Of a stretch of DNA of 64,000 nt, positions 51,712 through 61,157 are shown piece by piece (within the stretch, counting starts at the first letter, position 1; each line of letters starts with the position of its first letter). Where the stretch lies: assembly GCF_958431955.1 (NCBI RefSeq), contig NZ_CAUASN010000004.1, positions 46,572 to 110,571 on the forward strand, given 5' to 3'. Under the pieces are notes generated by a model. The model saw nothing but the letters and a program-made list of their open reading frames with translations, made no database searches and was not told the origin of the DNA. This DNA comes from an uncultured Adlercreutzia sp. GTDB taxonomy: Bacteria; Actinomycetota; Coriobacteriia; Coriobacteriales; Eggerthellaceae. The position numbers and the translations under genes were made by a program.

Positions 51712-52101
51712 GGGCGCCTCCTTTCCGCTCGTTCATACTATCGTGCGGAAAGTGGACCTTGCCGGTGAACTATTGACTTGGAGCCAAGCCGTTGCCGCCC
51801 AGAAAAACTGCCCCGAGAAAACCAGGGGAGCGCAGCCAGCCCCCGTCTCCGGGCACAAAAATGCCCCGCCCCCGCCAGAGGATGAACCCACCTCAAAAGG
51901 TGGGTGCTCGCATCTGGGCTCCTGGCTTTCGTATCAACAGACACGAATCTCCATTCCACCAGCTTCTAAAGCTCCCTCGTTAAAATACGTCGGTCCATCG
52001 CAGTGTATGGCGGGAACAGGACTTGGGCTTAGTATACGACATCGAGCGGGAAGTGAAAGTCTTGACAAAAACTGTTACCAAGGCATTCTCGACTCCGCCA
52101 A
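51712..52101. other. Intergenic region downstream of mscS
   Basis: A gap of 390 bases without a supported gene. A stem ACCCACC/GGTGGGT at 51886-51905 and a smaller one GGGCA/TGCCC at 51851-51866 could end mscS transcription, though neither has a good T tract. The ubiB promoter should lie near its lower end. Confidence 0.45.
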
Positions 52102-53007
52102 CTATTCCTGGCCCGAAGAGCCCTCCCCGCCTGCCTCTTCAGCTGGTTTTACAGGATCGGCGGATTCAGAAGGCCTGGACGTCTCGGGCACCTTTCCGTC
52201 GCGCGGCGCGAACACGTCCATCTCCTCTTCCATGAGGTGGTTGTGCACGTAGGGCGCAATGGCTCGAATGGCCGCATCAGTGGCATGAGACGCCCTGTCG
52301 GCATCGGCGATGGTGAAGCTGAGGCTGCCCTTGAAGCCGCGGTCGGTAATAGCGCTGAAGCTCACCTTCGGAGCCTTCTTGATCTTGCTCACCCGCGAGA
52401 CGGCCTTCTCGGCGGCATCCTCGATGCGGTGGGCGGCGGCCGTCAAGCGCTCGCTGTCGGTGGTCACTACCAGATCGATAGACACCGCGTTCGGCGGCGA
52501 GAGCTTCACCACGGCAGTGGAGGTCATCACCGAGTTGGGGATGTTCACCTCGTTGCCCGAGCCGTCGACGATGGTGGTGTAGCGCCACGCCACATCCTGC
52601 ACCACGCCGCTCACACCCGAGGAGCCCATGCGGATGTTGTCGCCCGGCTCCACACTGCGCGACACGCTCACCTGCAAACCGCCGATGAGGTTCGAGAGCG
52701 TATCCTGGAAGCCCAGGGAGATGGCGATGCCCACCACGCCGAGGCCGGTAATCATGGCGCTCACGTTCACGTTGAAGCACACCGACAGCACCACTGCCGC
52801 TCCGATGATCCACACCGCCGCGCGCACCAGGTTGATGAAGATGGAGCTCGAGGGCAGAAGGGAGGTCTTGTTCAGAATGCGCCGCATGAACGCCACGGTG
52901 ATGCGGCACACCAAAAACGTGATCGCGCAGATGATAACCACGCCGAGGAGCGTGGTGAACCAGTCCTCGTGCACGAACTTGTCGAATATGCCTAGCAGCT
53001 CTTCCAT
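52102..53007 (-). CDS. mscS: Small-conductance mechanosensitive channel, MscS family
   Basis: A 301-residue channel that opens under membrane tension. Three N-terminal helices end in the pore helix GLGVVGIAISLGFQDTLSNLIGGLQVSVSRSVEPGD, the MscS signature with its Gly/Ala packing; the cytoplasmic beta domain follows (WRYTTIVDGSGNEVNIPNS). The C-terminal 40 residues are acidic and Pro-rich, beyond the usual end. It stands alone. Confidence 0.93.
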   Translation of the reverse strand: MEELLGIFDKFVHEDWFTTLLGVVIICAITFLVCRITVAFMRRILNKTSLLPSSSIFINLVRAAVWIIGAAVVLSVCFNVNVSAMITGLGVVGIAISLGFQDTLSNLIGGLQVSVSRSVEPGDNIRMGSSGVSGVVQDVAWRYTTIVDGSGNEVNIPNSVMTSTAVVKLSPPNAVSIDLVVTTDSERLTAAAHRIEDAAEKAVSRVSKIKKAPKVSFSAITDRGFKGSLSFTIADADRASHATDAAIRAIAPYVHNHLMEEEMDVFAPRDGKVPETSRPSESADPVKPAEEAGGEGSSGQE

Positions 53008-53096
53008 ACCCCCATTATAGGAGCGGCCCCCTTTCCGCAGGAAGAGAGGCGCCCGTCTTCATCGTATCGTTGCAGAAGCTGCGCGGGCGAAAATGA

Positions 53097-53256
53097 GCCA
53101 CTCGATTGCGGAAAGTCGCCTCGAGGAGGCAAGTTGCCGGGTCTCGCCCGGCCCTTACCGCAGTGGCCCTCGGAAAAGCGCAGGTCAGGATATCGCCCAG
53201 CGATCCCGCTTAGAGCATTCGGAGCTCAGCGGGGCGACTTTCCGCAATCGAGTGGC
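53097..53256. repeat. Element with perfect 24-base terminal inverted repeats
   Basis: GCCACTCGATTGCGGAAAGT plus CGCC at 53097-53120 is exactly complementary to 53233-53256, with 112 bases between. The identity extends outward with two mismatches (AAAAT side). A third, partial arm (GGCGACTTTCCG.AAT) follows at about 53293. No open frame lies inside. The 537-base gap between mscS and pknB holds this, a tandem repeat and a terminator only. Confidence 0.8.
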
Positions 53257-53352
53257 CTATTTTTCCACCAGAAGCTCCCGAAAGGCGACTTTCCGAAATT
53301 TAGCGCCGCTATTTTGCATGGAAGATCGGCGGAATGGCCCCTCGCCCCTCAA

Positions 53353-53420
53353 GCCCCGAAGGTTTCCCCGCGCGCCCCTGGGGCCCCGAAGCTTTCCCCG
53401 CGCGCCTCCGGGGCCCCGAA
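53353..53420. repeat. 30-base GC-rich tandem repeat
   Basis: Two full units starting GCCCCGAAG (53353 and 53383) and a partial third at 53413 share TTTCCCCGCGCGCC. It lies between the inverted-repeat element and the terminator near pknB. Confidence 0.7.
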
Positions 53421-53449
53421 CGCCACCCAGAAACGGGCCCCAAGAGACG

Positions 53450-53481
53450 AGCAGCCCGCCCCAGATGGGAGGCGGGCTGCT
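53450..53481. terminator. Terminator after pknB
   Basis: The stem AGCAGCCCGCC/GGCGGGCTGCT lies 64 bases after the pknB stop. The T-rich side (TTCTTCT) is on the plus strand, so it could work in both directions. Confidence 0.6.
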
Positions 53482-53544
53482 TCTTCTGCCCAGATGTAGG
53501 CGGGGCCGACGGGCGCGGCTCGTCGAAAGCTCCGGCTGGCGATA

Positions 53545-55530
53545 CTACTCGGCGGTGGGCGTCGGATTTCCTTCCGAGCCGCCCTGGTTGCCGTCGCCTT
53601 CGCCACCGGCGTTGCCGGACTGATCCGGGTTGTCGGGATCGGTCGTCGTGCCGGGGTTGCTCGTGTTGTTGTCGCCGTTGTTGTTGCCGCTGTTACCGCT
53701 GTTGCCGTTGTTGTTATTGTTGTTGTCCGGCTTGCTGGGCTCGGGCTCCGGCTCGGGCTCCGGCTCGGGGCCGAGCGAGATGGTGATGGACACCGTGGAG
53801 CCGGGCGCCACCTTGTCGTTGAGGGGGTCTTGGCGCATGACCGTGCCCTCCTTCTTGGTGTCGCTGTACTCGCGGGCCTTCACGTCGGCACCGAAGCCCT
53901 CGCTCTGGAGCTTCTCGATGGCGTCCTCCTCGGAAAGGCCGATGACGTTCGGCACGCTCGTCAGCTCGCTGCCCTTGGAGAGCACGTACTCGATCTGGGT
54001 GCCGGGCTTCTCCATCTCGCCGGCGTTCGGGCTCTGGGAGATGATCTCGCCTTCGGGAACATCCTCGGAATAGGCGCTCTCGCGCAGCACGGCCGTAAAG
54101 CCGGCCTCCTTGGCCTTCGCCTTGGCCTGATCCTCGGTGAGGCCCTCCAAGCTGGGCACCTCCACCTCGTCCGGACCGACGGCCACGACGATCTTCACCT
54201 CCGAGCCCTTGGGGGCCTGGCCGCCCGAGGGATCCTGCGAGAGCACCGTGCCCTCGTCGGCGTCCTCATTCACCTGCGGATCAACCGCCACGGTGAAACC
54301 GGCCTCCTTGAGGGCGAACTCGGCCTCGTCCTGGGTCTTGCCCACCACGTTCGGCACATCAACCGGCTCGTCGGCCGGAGCGCCGCCGCCCGTGGCGAAC
54401 GCGAAGGCGAGCCCGGCCACCAGCGCCACGGCGAGCACCGCCAGAAGCGCCACGATGATGGGCTTCTTGCTGCTCTTCTTCGGCGGGGCCGCATGATAGC
54501 TCTGAGCCGGGAAGCCGCCGGTGGAGGCCGGCGACACCATGCCGCCCATGCCAGCCCCGGCGATGCCGGGCATGGCCTGGGTGCCCTCGATGCCGCCCAT
54601 GATAGCGGTGGCCGCGGCGGTGTTCACGCCCACGGGCGCGCCCATCATCTGAGTGCGGGCGCTCGTGAAGCCGGCGCCGCCCGGCAGCGTGACGGGGCGG
54701 CCGGCCAGGTAGTCGTTCAGGGCCATGCGCATGTCGTTGGCCGTGGCGAAGCGGTCGGCCGGGTTCTTCGCGAGGGCCACCATGATGATGTCCTCGAGAT
54801 CAGGGTCGATGTCCGGGTTGATGGACGACGGCGGCGCCGGCTCGTCCTTCACCTGCTGCATGGCCACCGACACGGCGTCGGGTCCGTCGAAGGGAAGGCG
54901 CCCGGTGGCGGCCTCGTACAGCACAATGCCGAGCGAGTAGATATCGCTTGCGGCGGTGAGATCCTTGCCCTGGGCCTGCTCCGGCGAGATGTAGTGCGCG
55001 GTGCCGAGCACGGCGGAGGTCTTGTCGTTCACGGAGTTCTTCGCCCGGGCGATGCCGAAGTCCATCACCTTCACGTTGCCGTCGGGCTGCACCATGATGT
55101 TCTGCGGCTTGATGTCGCGGTGGATGATATCCTGGTTGTGGGCCACGGTGAGGGCCTGGCACACCTGGGAGCCGATCTCGGCGGCCTTGCGCTGGTTGAT
55201 GGCGCCGCGCTGCTGGATGGCCGTCTTCAGGTCGGATCCGCGCACGAACTCCATGACGATGTAGTAGGTGCCGTCGTCCTGGCCCCAGTCGTACACGTTC
55301 ACGATATAGGGGCTCTGCAGGTTCGCGGCGGCGGCGGCCTCCTGGCGGAAACGCTGGGTGAAGGAAGGGTCGGCGGCGAACTGGGGCAGCATCACCTTCA
55401 CAGCCACCACGCGGCCCAAGGTGCTGTCCTGGGCCCGGTAGACCTCGGCCATGCCGCCGATGCCGATGCGATCCTTTATTTCATAACGGCCACTGAAAAC
55501 CTTGCCCGTCATTGTTCCCTGTCCGGTCAC
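53545..55530 (-). CDS. pknB: PASTA-domain Ser/Thr protein kinase PknB
   Basis: A 661-residue membrane kinase that senses wall fragments and phosphorylates division and wall proteins. The kinase domain has IGIGGMAEVYRA, the Lys in VVAVKVM, HRDIKPQNIM and DFGIARA. One membrane helix (IIVALLAVLAVALVAGLAFAFA) is followed by three PASTA repeats, each starting like VPNVVGKTQDEA, VPSLEGLTEDQA and VPNVIGLSEEDA, then a Pro/Glu and Asn/Gly-rich tail. GTG 55530 has AAGGAG upstream; ATG 55512 is possible. It ends the wall operon, the order seen in actinobacteria. Confidence 0.95.
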   Translation of the reverse strand: MTGQGTMTGKVFSGRYEIKDRIGIGGMAEVYRAQDSTLGRVVAVKVMLPQFAADPSFTQRFRQEAAAAANLQSPYIVNVYDWGQDDGTYYIVMEFVRGSDLKTAIQQRGAINQRKAAEIGSQVCQALTVAHNQDIIHRDIKPQNIMVQPDGNVKVMDFGIARAKNSVNDKTSAVLGTAHYISPEQAQGKDLTAASDIYSLGIVLYEAATGRLPFDGPDAVSVAMQQVKDEPAPPSSINPDIDPDLEDIIMVALAKNPADRFATANDMRMALNDYLAGRPVTLPGGAGFTSARTQMMGAPVGVNTAAATAIMGGIEGTQAMPGIAGAGMGGMVSPASTGGFPAQSYHAAPPKKSSKKPIIVALLAVLAVALVAGLAFAFATGGGAPADEPVDVPNVVGKTQDEAEFALKEAGFTVAVDPQVNEDADEGTVLSQDPSGGQAPKGSEVKIVVAVGPDEVEVPSLEGLTEDQAKAKAKEAGFTAVLRESAYSEDVPEGEIISQSPNAGEMEKPGTQIEYVLSKGSELTSVPNVIGLSEEDAIEKLQSEGFGADVKAREYSDTKKEGTVMRQDPLNDKVAPGSTVSITISLGPEPEPEPEPEPSKPDNNNNNNGNSGNSGNNNGDNNTSNPGTTTDPDNPDQSGNAGGEGDGNQGGSEGNPTPTAE

Positions 55531-55612
55531 TATCGATACTCCTTAACGTTCCACGTACTGGTGCGTTTGCTTGTGCGTTTTCGTGCGGACTCGCATGAGT
55601 CTTTTCATTGTA

Positions 55613-58396
55613 CTATAGCGCCCCCACGACTTCGAGAGCCGTCTCCATAACGTCATGGGCAGCGGCGGCACCGGCGCCCGATTCGCCGCGCTCGATGGCC
55701 ACGGCCACTACGACCTTCGGGTCGTCGGCCGGAGCGAGCCCCACGAACCAGCTGTCGTCGTCGCCGTCGCCGCGCTCGTGGGTGCCCGTCTTGCCGGCCA
55801 CGTCCACCCCGTCGATGGCGGCCTTCCCGCCGGTGCCCTCGAGCACCACGCCGCGCATGACCTCGATTTCGTCGGCGGCCGTGGCGGCGTCGATGGCCTG
55901 CTTCAGCTTCACGGGAAGGGGTGTGAAGCCGCGCTCCCCGTTGGCGTTGTAGATACCGTCCACCAAATAGGGTTGCATGATGGCGCCCTCGTTGGCGATA
56001 GCGCAGCCCACCAGGCACATCTCCATAACCGTGGCCTGGGGACCGGCCGGGCTCTCGTGCTCGCCCACCGGCTCGCCGCACGCGGCCCACGCCGTCTCCC
56101 ACTCGGTCATCTCGGCCGGGTCGGGCATGAGGGAGGTGGCCAGGGGCAGGTCGAAGTCGATGTCCTGGTTGAAGCCGAAGCTGCACGCCATGTTCACGAG
56201 CAGATCGGCGCCCAGCTGCACGCCCACCTGGCCGAACACGGTATTCGACGAGTACCACATGGCCTGGGCCAGGGTGATCTTGCCGTAGCTGCGCTTCTTC
56301 ACGTTGGTCACCGGCGCGTTGCCGAGCTCGATCTCGCCGGGCGAGTCGTACTCGGTGTCCTCCGTGGCGATGCCGTCCTGCAGCGCCGCGGCCAAGGTGA
56401 CCATCTTGAAGGTGGAGCCCGGGGCGTAGAGCGCCTGGGTGGCGCGGTTGTACAGCTCGGAGGAGTCGCTGGCGTTCTCGGCCGCGTTCGTGAGCAGCTC
56501 CTCGTAGTTCGCGGCGTCGTAGGTGGGAGAGGAGGCCAGCGCGTACACGGCGCCCGTCTCCGGATTCATGGCCACGATGGCGCCCACCTGGCCCTCCAGG
56601 GCGTCCTGGGCCGCCTGCTGGATGCGCGAGTCGATGGTGAGGGTCACGTCGTTGCCCTTGGTCTGGATGCCCGCAAGCGAGTTCACCACGTCGGTGAAGC
56701 TGGCGTAGTTCTGCTCGCCGCGCAGCGCGTCGTTGTAGGCCGCCTCGATACCGGCGGTGCCGAAGCGCTGGGAGGTGTAGCCCACCACGTGCGCCGCCAG
56801 CGTGCCAGCCGGATACTCGCGCACGTAGCTGCCGTCCTCCTGCAGTACCGAGGTCGCGAGCACCACGCCGTCCACCGTGGAGATGGTTCCGCGCTCCATC
56901 TTGGCCTCGCGGGCGATGGTGTGGTTGTTGCTCGCCATGTTCTGGTACTCCGGCGCCTTGATGATCATGAGGTACGTGAGGTTCGCCACCAGCACGGCGA
57001 ACAACAGCGAGAAGATCATCATGGTGCCCGTCAGGCGCTTGCCGAGGGCCACGCGCCCGAGCACGGCGTCGGCTCCGTGGGTGCCGATGGCGCCGGTCTG
57101 GCGCATCTCCTCGCCCACGCCCGTGCCCTCGTCGCCGCAGCGCAGCAGGAAGGCCACGATCATGAAGCTGGCGATGAGCGACGAGCCGCCCTGGCTGACG
57201 AAGGGCAGCGTGATGCCCGTCAGGGGGATGAGCCGCGTCACGCCGCCGACGATGATGAAGGCCTGCAGCACGATGATCGAGGTGAGACCCACGGCCATAA
57301 ACGAGCTGACGTCGGATTTCGCCCGGGCCGCCGTCACGATGCCGCGGATGGCGAAGCACAGGTACAGAAGCAGCAGTCCCGCCGCGCCCATAAGGCCCGT
57401 CTCCTCGGCGATGACGGGGAAGATGAAGTCGCTCTCGGCGACGGGGATGCCGCCCGAGGCGACCGGCTCGCCGCCCATGCCGCGGCCGATGCCCGTGCCG
57501 AACAGGTCGCCGTCGGCCATGGAGAACAGCGACTGCACGAGCTGGAAGCCGCCGCCCTGGGCCGCCGCGAAGGGGTCGAGCCAGATGCTCACGCGGGTCT
57601 GCACATGCCCCATCATGAAGTACAGCGCCACGGCGGCCACGGCGGCCAGGCCGATGGACGCCACGAGGTAGAGCTTCTTGCCCGTGGCCACGTACAGCAT
57701 GATGACGAACACGCTGAACAGCACGAGCGCGAGACCGAGGTCCTTCTCCAGCACCACCACGATGAAGGCGAGCGCCCACATCACGATGAGCGGCAGGAGC
57801 GTCGGCAAGCTCGGCAGGTTGAAGGGCCCCACCTTCTGGGTGAACACCGACAGCATCTCGCGGTTGGCCGCCAGATAGGCCGCGATGAAGAACACGATGA
57901 GTATCTTCGCGATCTCTCCCGGCTGGAACGAGAAGGGCCCGAGGCGCAGCCACAGCTGGCCGCCGCCCGACTCCTCGCCGATGACGGGGAGCATGGGCGA
58001 GAGCAGCAGCAGAATGCCGAGCACCATGAGGGTGTACTTGTAGTTCGCGAGCTTATCGAGATTGCGCACCACCGCGAGCACCACCACCATCACCGCCACG
58101 GCGGCGAACAACCAGATGACCTGGCGCACCGCCAGATCGGGCACGATGCGCGTCACGAAGGCGATGCCGATGCCCGACAGCGCGAAGGAGATGGGGAGGA
58201 TGGCCGGGTCGGCGGCCGGGGCCAGCCAGCGCACGGCGATGTGGGCCACCACGAACGCCGCGAAGATGCCGAGCGGCACCCCCAGGGTGTTCACGGAAAG
58301 CTCCTGGCCGCCCGTGACCACCATCATCGCGAACAGCACGATGACGATGGGCGAGGCGATGACCAAGAGCAGCAGCTCTATGTTGCGGCGCGTCAT
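55613..58396 (-). CDS. FtsW/RodA polymerase fused to a penicillin-binding transpeptidase
   Basis: A 927-residue single chain that carries both peptidoglycan synthesis activities. Residues 1 to about 440 are a ten-helix SEDS domain (FSFQPGEIAKILIVFFIAAY, EKDLGLALVLFSVF, PVIAEETGLMG, GITLPFVSQGGSSLIA). After a linker, a new membrane helix starts the class B PBP part with SxxK in YAPGSTFKM (about residue 659), SxN in YSSNTVFG and KTGT in VAGKTGTHE. In other actinobacteria rodA and pbpA are neighbours here; in this genome they are joined. ATG 58396 follows GAGGTG. Confidence 0.92.
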   Translation of the reverse strand: MTRRNIELLLLVIASPIVIVLFAMMVVTGGQELSVNTLGVPLGIFAAFVVAHIAVRWLAPAADPAILPISFALSGIGIAFVTRIVPDLAVRQVIWLFAAVAVMVVVLAVVRNLDKLANYKYTLMVLGILLLLSPMLPVIGEESGGGQLWLRLGPFSFQPGEIAKILIVFFIAAYLAANREMLSVFTQKVGPFNLPSLPTLLPLIVMWALAFIVVVLEKDLGLALVLFSVFVIMLYVATGKKLYLVASIGLAAVAAVALYFMMGHVQTRVSIWLDPFAAAQGGGFQLVQSLFSMADGDLFGTGIGRGMGGEPVASGGIPVAESDFIFPVIAEETGLMGAAGLLLLYLCFAIRGIVTAARAKSDVSSFMAVGLTSIIVLQAFIIVGGVTRLIPLTGITLPFVSQGGSSLIASFMIVAFLLRCGDEGTGVGEEMRQTGAIGTHGADAVLGRVALGKRLTGTMMIFSLLFAVLVANLTYLMIIKAPEYQNMASNNHTIAREAKMERGTISTVDGVVLATSVLQEDGSYVREYPAGTLAAHVVGYTSQRFGTAGIEAAYNDALRGEQNYASFTDVVNSLAGIQTKGNDVTLTIDSRIQQAAQDALEGQVGAIVAMNPETGAVYALASSPTYDAANYEELLTNAAENASDSSELYNRATQALYAPGSTFKMVTLAAALQDGIATEDTEYDSPGEIELGNAPVTNVKKRSYGKITLAQAMWYSSNTVFGQVGVQLGADLLVNMACSFGFNQDIDFDLPLATSLMPDPAEMTEWETAWAACGEPVGEHESPAGPQATVMEMCLVGCAIANEGAIMQPYLVDGIYNANGERGFTPLPVKLKQAIDAATAADEIEVMRGVVLEGTGGKAAIDGVDVAGKTGTHERGDGDDDSWFVGLAPADDPKVVVAVAIERGESGAGAAAAHDVMETALEVVGAL

Positions 58397-58403
58397 GGGG
58401 CGA

Positions 58404-59642
58404 TCACCTCGTCGCGGTGGCGGGCTCGTCGTTGGAGGCGCCGCCCGCGGAGCCGCCAGCGGAGGCGTCGGCATCCGGGCCCGCAGAGCCCGCAGCCCCG
58501 GCGGAGTCGCCGCCTGCGGCAGGGCTCGCGCCGCCGGCGGAGCCAGCAGCTGCAGCGGGCTCGCGGGCGGCGGCGATCTCCGCCTCGTACTCGGCCACGA
58601 GGTGCTCGGCGTCTTCCACGCTTCCCACCTTGATGGTCTCCTCGCGCAGGCGGTTTGCCACGCCCGGCTGCAGCTCGTCGGTGGCCACGTCGGTCACGCG
58701 CACGAGCTTGTGGGCGGAAAAGCCGAACACTTCCCCGGGAACTCCCTGGTAGATGGCCACCTTTCCGTTCTCCTCCACCAGGTAGGCGGAGTTGGTCGCC
58801 AGGTAGTTGAAGCCGTAGGCGCAGCCGGCCAGAATGGCCAGCAGCAGCACGATGAGCATCACGGCCGTCACGCGCGAGCGGCGCGTCATCTTCCGACGGC
58901 GCTGCTCGGCCAGGCCCGTCACGTCCACCACGATGACGGTCACGTTGTCGTAGCCGCCCAGGCCGTTCGCTTCGTTCACCAGCTGCGCCGCGCAGCGCTG
59001 CGGGTCGGAGACGTCGGCGAGCGTCTTCTCTATCTGATCGTCCTCCAACATGGTGGACAGGCCGTCGGAGCACAGCAGCAGCCGGTCACCCGTCTCCACG
59101 TTGATCTCGAACAGGTCGGGCTGGGTGCGCGGATCGCTGCCCAGGGCGCGGGTGATGACCGAGCGCTGCGGATGCACGCGGGCCTCGGCCTCGGTGATCT
59201 GCCCAGCCTCCACCAAGTCGGCCACGAGCGAGTGGTCGCGGGTGAGCTGCTGCAGCTTGCCGTGGTGCAGCAGGTAGGCCCGCGAGTCGCCCACCTGGGC
59301 GAGCACGAGGCGCTCCTTCTCCAGAATGGCGGCGGTGCAGGTGCAGCCCATACCCGCCCGTCCCACGCCCTCGCGGGCGGCCTTGATGACGGCCAGGTTC
59401 GCCTCTTCCACGGCCTGGCCGAGGGCGGCGGCGTCGGCATGCTCGGGAGCGCGGGCGGCCACCACGTCGACGGCTATCTCGGAGGCCACCTCGCCGGCGG
59501 CGTGCCCTCCCATGCCGTCGCACACCACGTACAGCGGCGGGGCGACGACAAGGGAATCCTCGTTGTGGTCGCGCACGCAGCCGACGTCGGTGCGGCTGCC
59601 GAACGTGGAGTTGGCCTTCTTGCGGCCCTTCGCGCGCGCCAT
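58404..59642 (-). CDS. pstP: PP2C-family Ser/Thr phosphatase
   Basis: A 412-residue membrane phosphatase opposing PknB. The catalytic domain shows VGCVRDHNEDSL, VCDGMGGHAAGEVAS, QVGDSRAYLLH and GLGGYDNVTVIVV, holding the metal-binding Asp residues. A membrane helix (VTAVMLIVLLLAILAGCAYGF) is followed by an extracytoplasmic domain and an Ala/Gly/Ser-rich tail, as in mycobacterial PstP. It overlaps the FHA gene before it (TAATG) and is 7 bases from the fused FtsW-PBP gene. Confidence 0.95.
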   Translation of the reverse strand: MARAKGRKKANSTFGSRTDVGCVRDHNEDSLVVAPPLYVVCDGMGGHAAGEVASEIAVDVVAARAPEHADAAALGQAVEEANLAVIKAAREGVGRAGMGCTCTAAILEKERLVLAQVGDSRAYLLHHGKLQQLTRDHSLVADLVEAGQITEAEARVHPQRSVITRALGSDPRTQPDLFEINVETGDRLLLCSDGLSTMLEDDQIEKTLADVSDPQRCAAQLVNEANGLGGYDNVTVIVVDVTGLAEQRRRKMTRRSRVTAVMLIVLLLAILAGCAYGFNYLATNSAYLVEENGKVAIYQGVPGEVFGFSAHKLVRVTDVATDELQPGVANRLREETIKVGSVEDAEHLVAEYEAEIAAAREPAAAAGSAGGASPAAGGDSAGAAGSAGPDADASAGGSAGGASNDEPATATR

Positions 59643-60055
59643 TACTGGTGCCTCACGCGAATGTCGACGTCGCCGATGGTGACCATGTCCTTGTCGCGCA
59701 GGGCCACCGGGTCGTGGACGGGCCGGCCGTTGACCGCCGTGCCGTTCTTCGACCCCAGGTCCTCAACGAACAGGTTCTGCCCCATCAGCTGGAAGCGGGC
59801 GTGGCGACCCGACACGTAGCCGGCGCCGATGACGATATCGGCCCCCGGCGAGCGGCCTACGATAACGGGGCCGTGCACGGCGATGCACACGCCGCGCAGC
59901 TCCTTGGGGCCGTGCTCCACCGACACCGTCCAGGTGCGCTCCTTCTTGCGGGAGCCCTTCACCATGCCGATGCCCGTGCGCATGATGGCGAATAGGAACA
60001 GATACAGCAGCGCCACGAACAACAGGCGCGCGATAAGCAGTACGAGATCGATCAC
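59642..60055 (-). CDS. fhaB: Membrane-anchored FHA-domain protein, FhaB type
   Basis: A 137-residue phosphothreonine-binding adaptor. One N-terminal helix (LVLLIARLLFVALLYLFLFAIM) is followed by a linker and an FHA domain with VIVGRSPGADIVIGAG, the SGRHARF motif and DLGSKNGTAVNG. In mycobacteria FhaB (FipA) is phosphorylated by PknA/B and links them to the division proteins; order and layout match. It lies between fhaA and pstP. Confidence 0.93.
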   Translation of the reverse strand: MIDLVLLIARLLFVALLYLFLFAIMRTGIGMVKGSRKKERTWTVSVEHGPKELRGVCIAVHGPVIVGRSPGADIVIGAGYVSGRHARFQLMGQNLFVEDLGSKNGTAVNGRPVHDPVALRDKDMVTIGDVDIRVRHQ

Positions 60056-60094
60056 CGGAAATCCTCCTTAGCTCGTATGGCCGCGGGCGCGCGG

Positions 60095-60964
60095 CTAGAT
60101 GAGCTGGAATTCGAGGTTGGTGGTGCCCACGATGATGCGGTCGGCATCGGAGAGCGCCGTGGACTTGATCTGGCGCCCGTTCACGAAGGTGCCGTTGGTG
60201 GAGCCTAAATCGGTGAGGATCCACGCGCCCGACTCGTCCTGGCGGATTTCCGCATGCACGCGCGACACGTTGATGTCGGGGATGACGATGTCGTTCTTCG
60301 ACTCGCGGCCGATGGTCTCGGCGTCGCCTGGCAGGGTGAAGGCGCGGTCATTGGTGATGTCGTAGATGTAGGCCTGGCGCGGCGCCTCGTCGGCGAGGTA
60401 GTCCTCGTAGCCGTAGTCGTCGGCCGGGACCGCGTTGAAGTTCATGGTCTGGGGCGCGGCGGCCGCGGGGGCCGGCGCCGGGGCGGGCGCCTGGTAGCCG
60501 TAGCCGGCGGCGGGAGCGGCGGCGCGGGCCGGGCCGCCCTGGTTCAGGATGCCGTAGCGGGCGTATTCCTCCTGACGCAGCTGCTCGACGAGCGGGGAGG
60601 CCACCATCTCGGCGATGACGTCGAACTTGCCGTGACGCAAATCATCGTCCACGATGAAGCGCACGAGGGGCTGGCCGTCCATGACGAGGCCCGACTCGGC
60701 GGCCTTGGCGGACAGATAGGTCTCGGTCTCGCCGGCGAGCGTGGGGTAATAGCCCAGAAGGCGCCGATCGTCGTCGGCGTTCACGAGCACGGTGTAGAGC
60801 GTGGGGGCATACTGCTTGCCTGCGCCGACCATCTTCTCGCGGCGCATCTGCTTCTCGGCCTTCTTGGCAATCTGGACGGGAGACAGCGGGGCCGCGCCCA
60901 TGCGGTCGGCGGCACCTTCCACGGTGTCTTCCATTCTGCCCTCGAACCTTGAGAGGAGTCCCAT
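60095..60964 (-). CDS. fhaA: FHA-domain protein with DUF3662 N-terminus, FhaA type
   Basis: A 289-residue soluble adaptor. The N-terminal DUF3662 domain begins MGLLSRFEGRMEDTVEGAADRM and includes LVNADDDRRLLGYYPTLAGE; an Ala/Pro/Tyr linker precedes the C-terminal FHA domain (ETIGRESKNDIVIPD, SRVHAEI, DLGSTNGTFVNG). FhaA binds phosphorylated MviN to control lipid II supply in mycobacteria. It is the first gene of the wall operon; a good ribosome site (AAGGAG) precedes the ATG. A TTGACC box at 61045-61050 might be its -35. Confidence 0.93.
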   Translation of the reverse strand: MGLLSRFEGRMEDTVEGAADRMGAAPLSPVQIAKKAEKQMRREKMVGAGKQYAPTLYTVLVNADDDRRLLGYYPTLAGETETYLSAKAAESGLVMDGQPLVRFIVDDDLRHGKFDVIAEMVASPLVEQLRQEEYARYGILNQGGPARAAAPAAGYGYQAPAPAPAPAAAAPQTMNFNAVPADDYGYEDYLADEAPRQAYIYDITNDRAFTLPGDAETIGRESKNDIVIPDINVSRVHAEIRQDESGAWILTDLGSTNGTFVNGRQIKSTALSDADRIIVGTTNLEFQLI

Positions 60965-61089
60965 GTGCTTCTCCTTGTGTCTACCATGTTTAAGCTGCGA
61001 CTAAATGCACATCGGTACATTTTGCCATAAACCCTTCGTCGCTTGGTCAACAAGCCGCCAACCTTACGCAATCGTCACAGGGGAGCGGC

Positions 61090-61095
61090 TATAAT
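61090..61095 (+). promoter_or_regulatory. -10 box upstream of nrdG
   Basis: GGCTATAATG lies 63 bases before the nrdG start. The -35 region 17 bases upstream (CGCAAT) is poor, so the promoter may need an activator. Confidence 0.5.
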
Positions 61096-61157
61096 GATGC
61101 CCCGCACGCGAGACGAAGATGCCGGGCCGCAAGGCCCGCGCGATGAGCGAGGATCCT

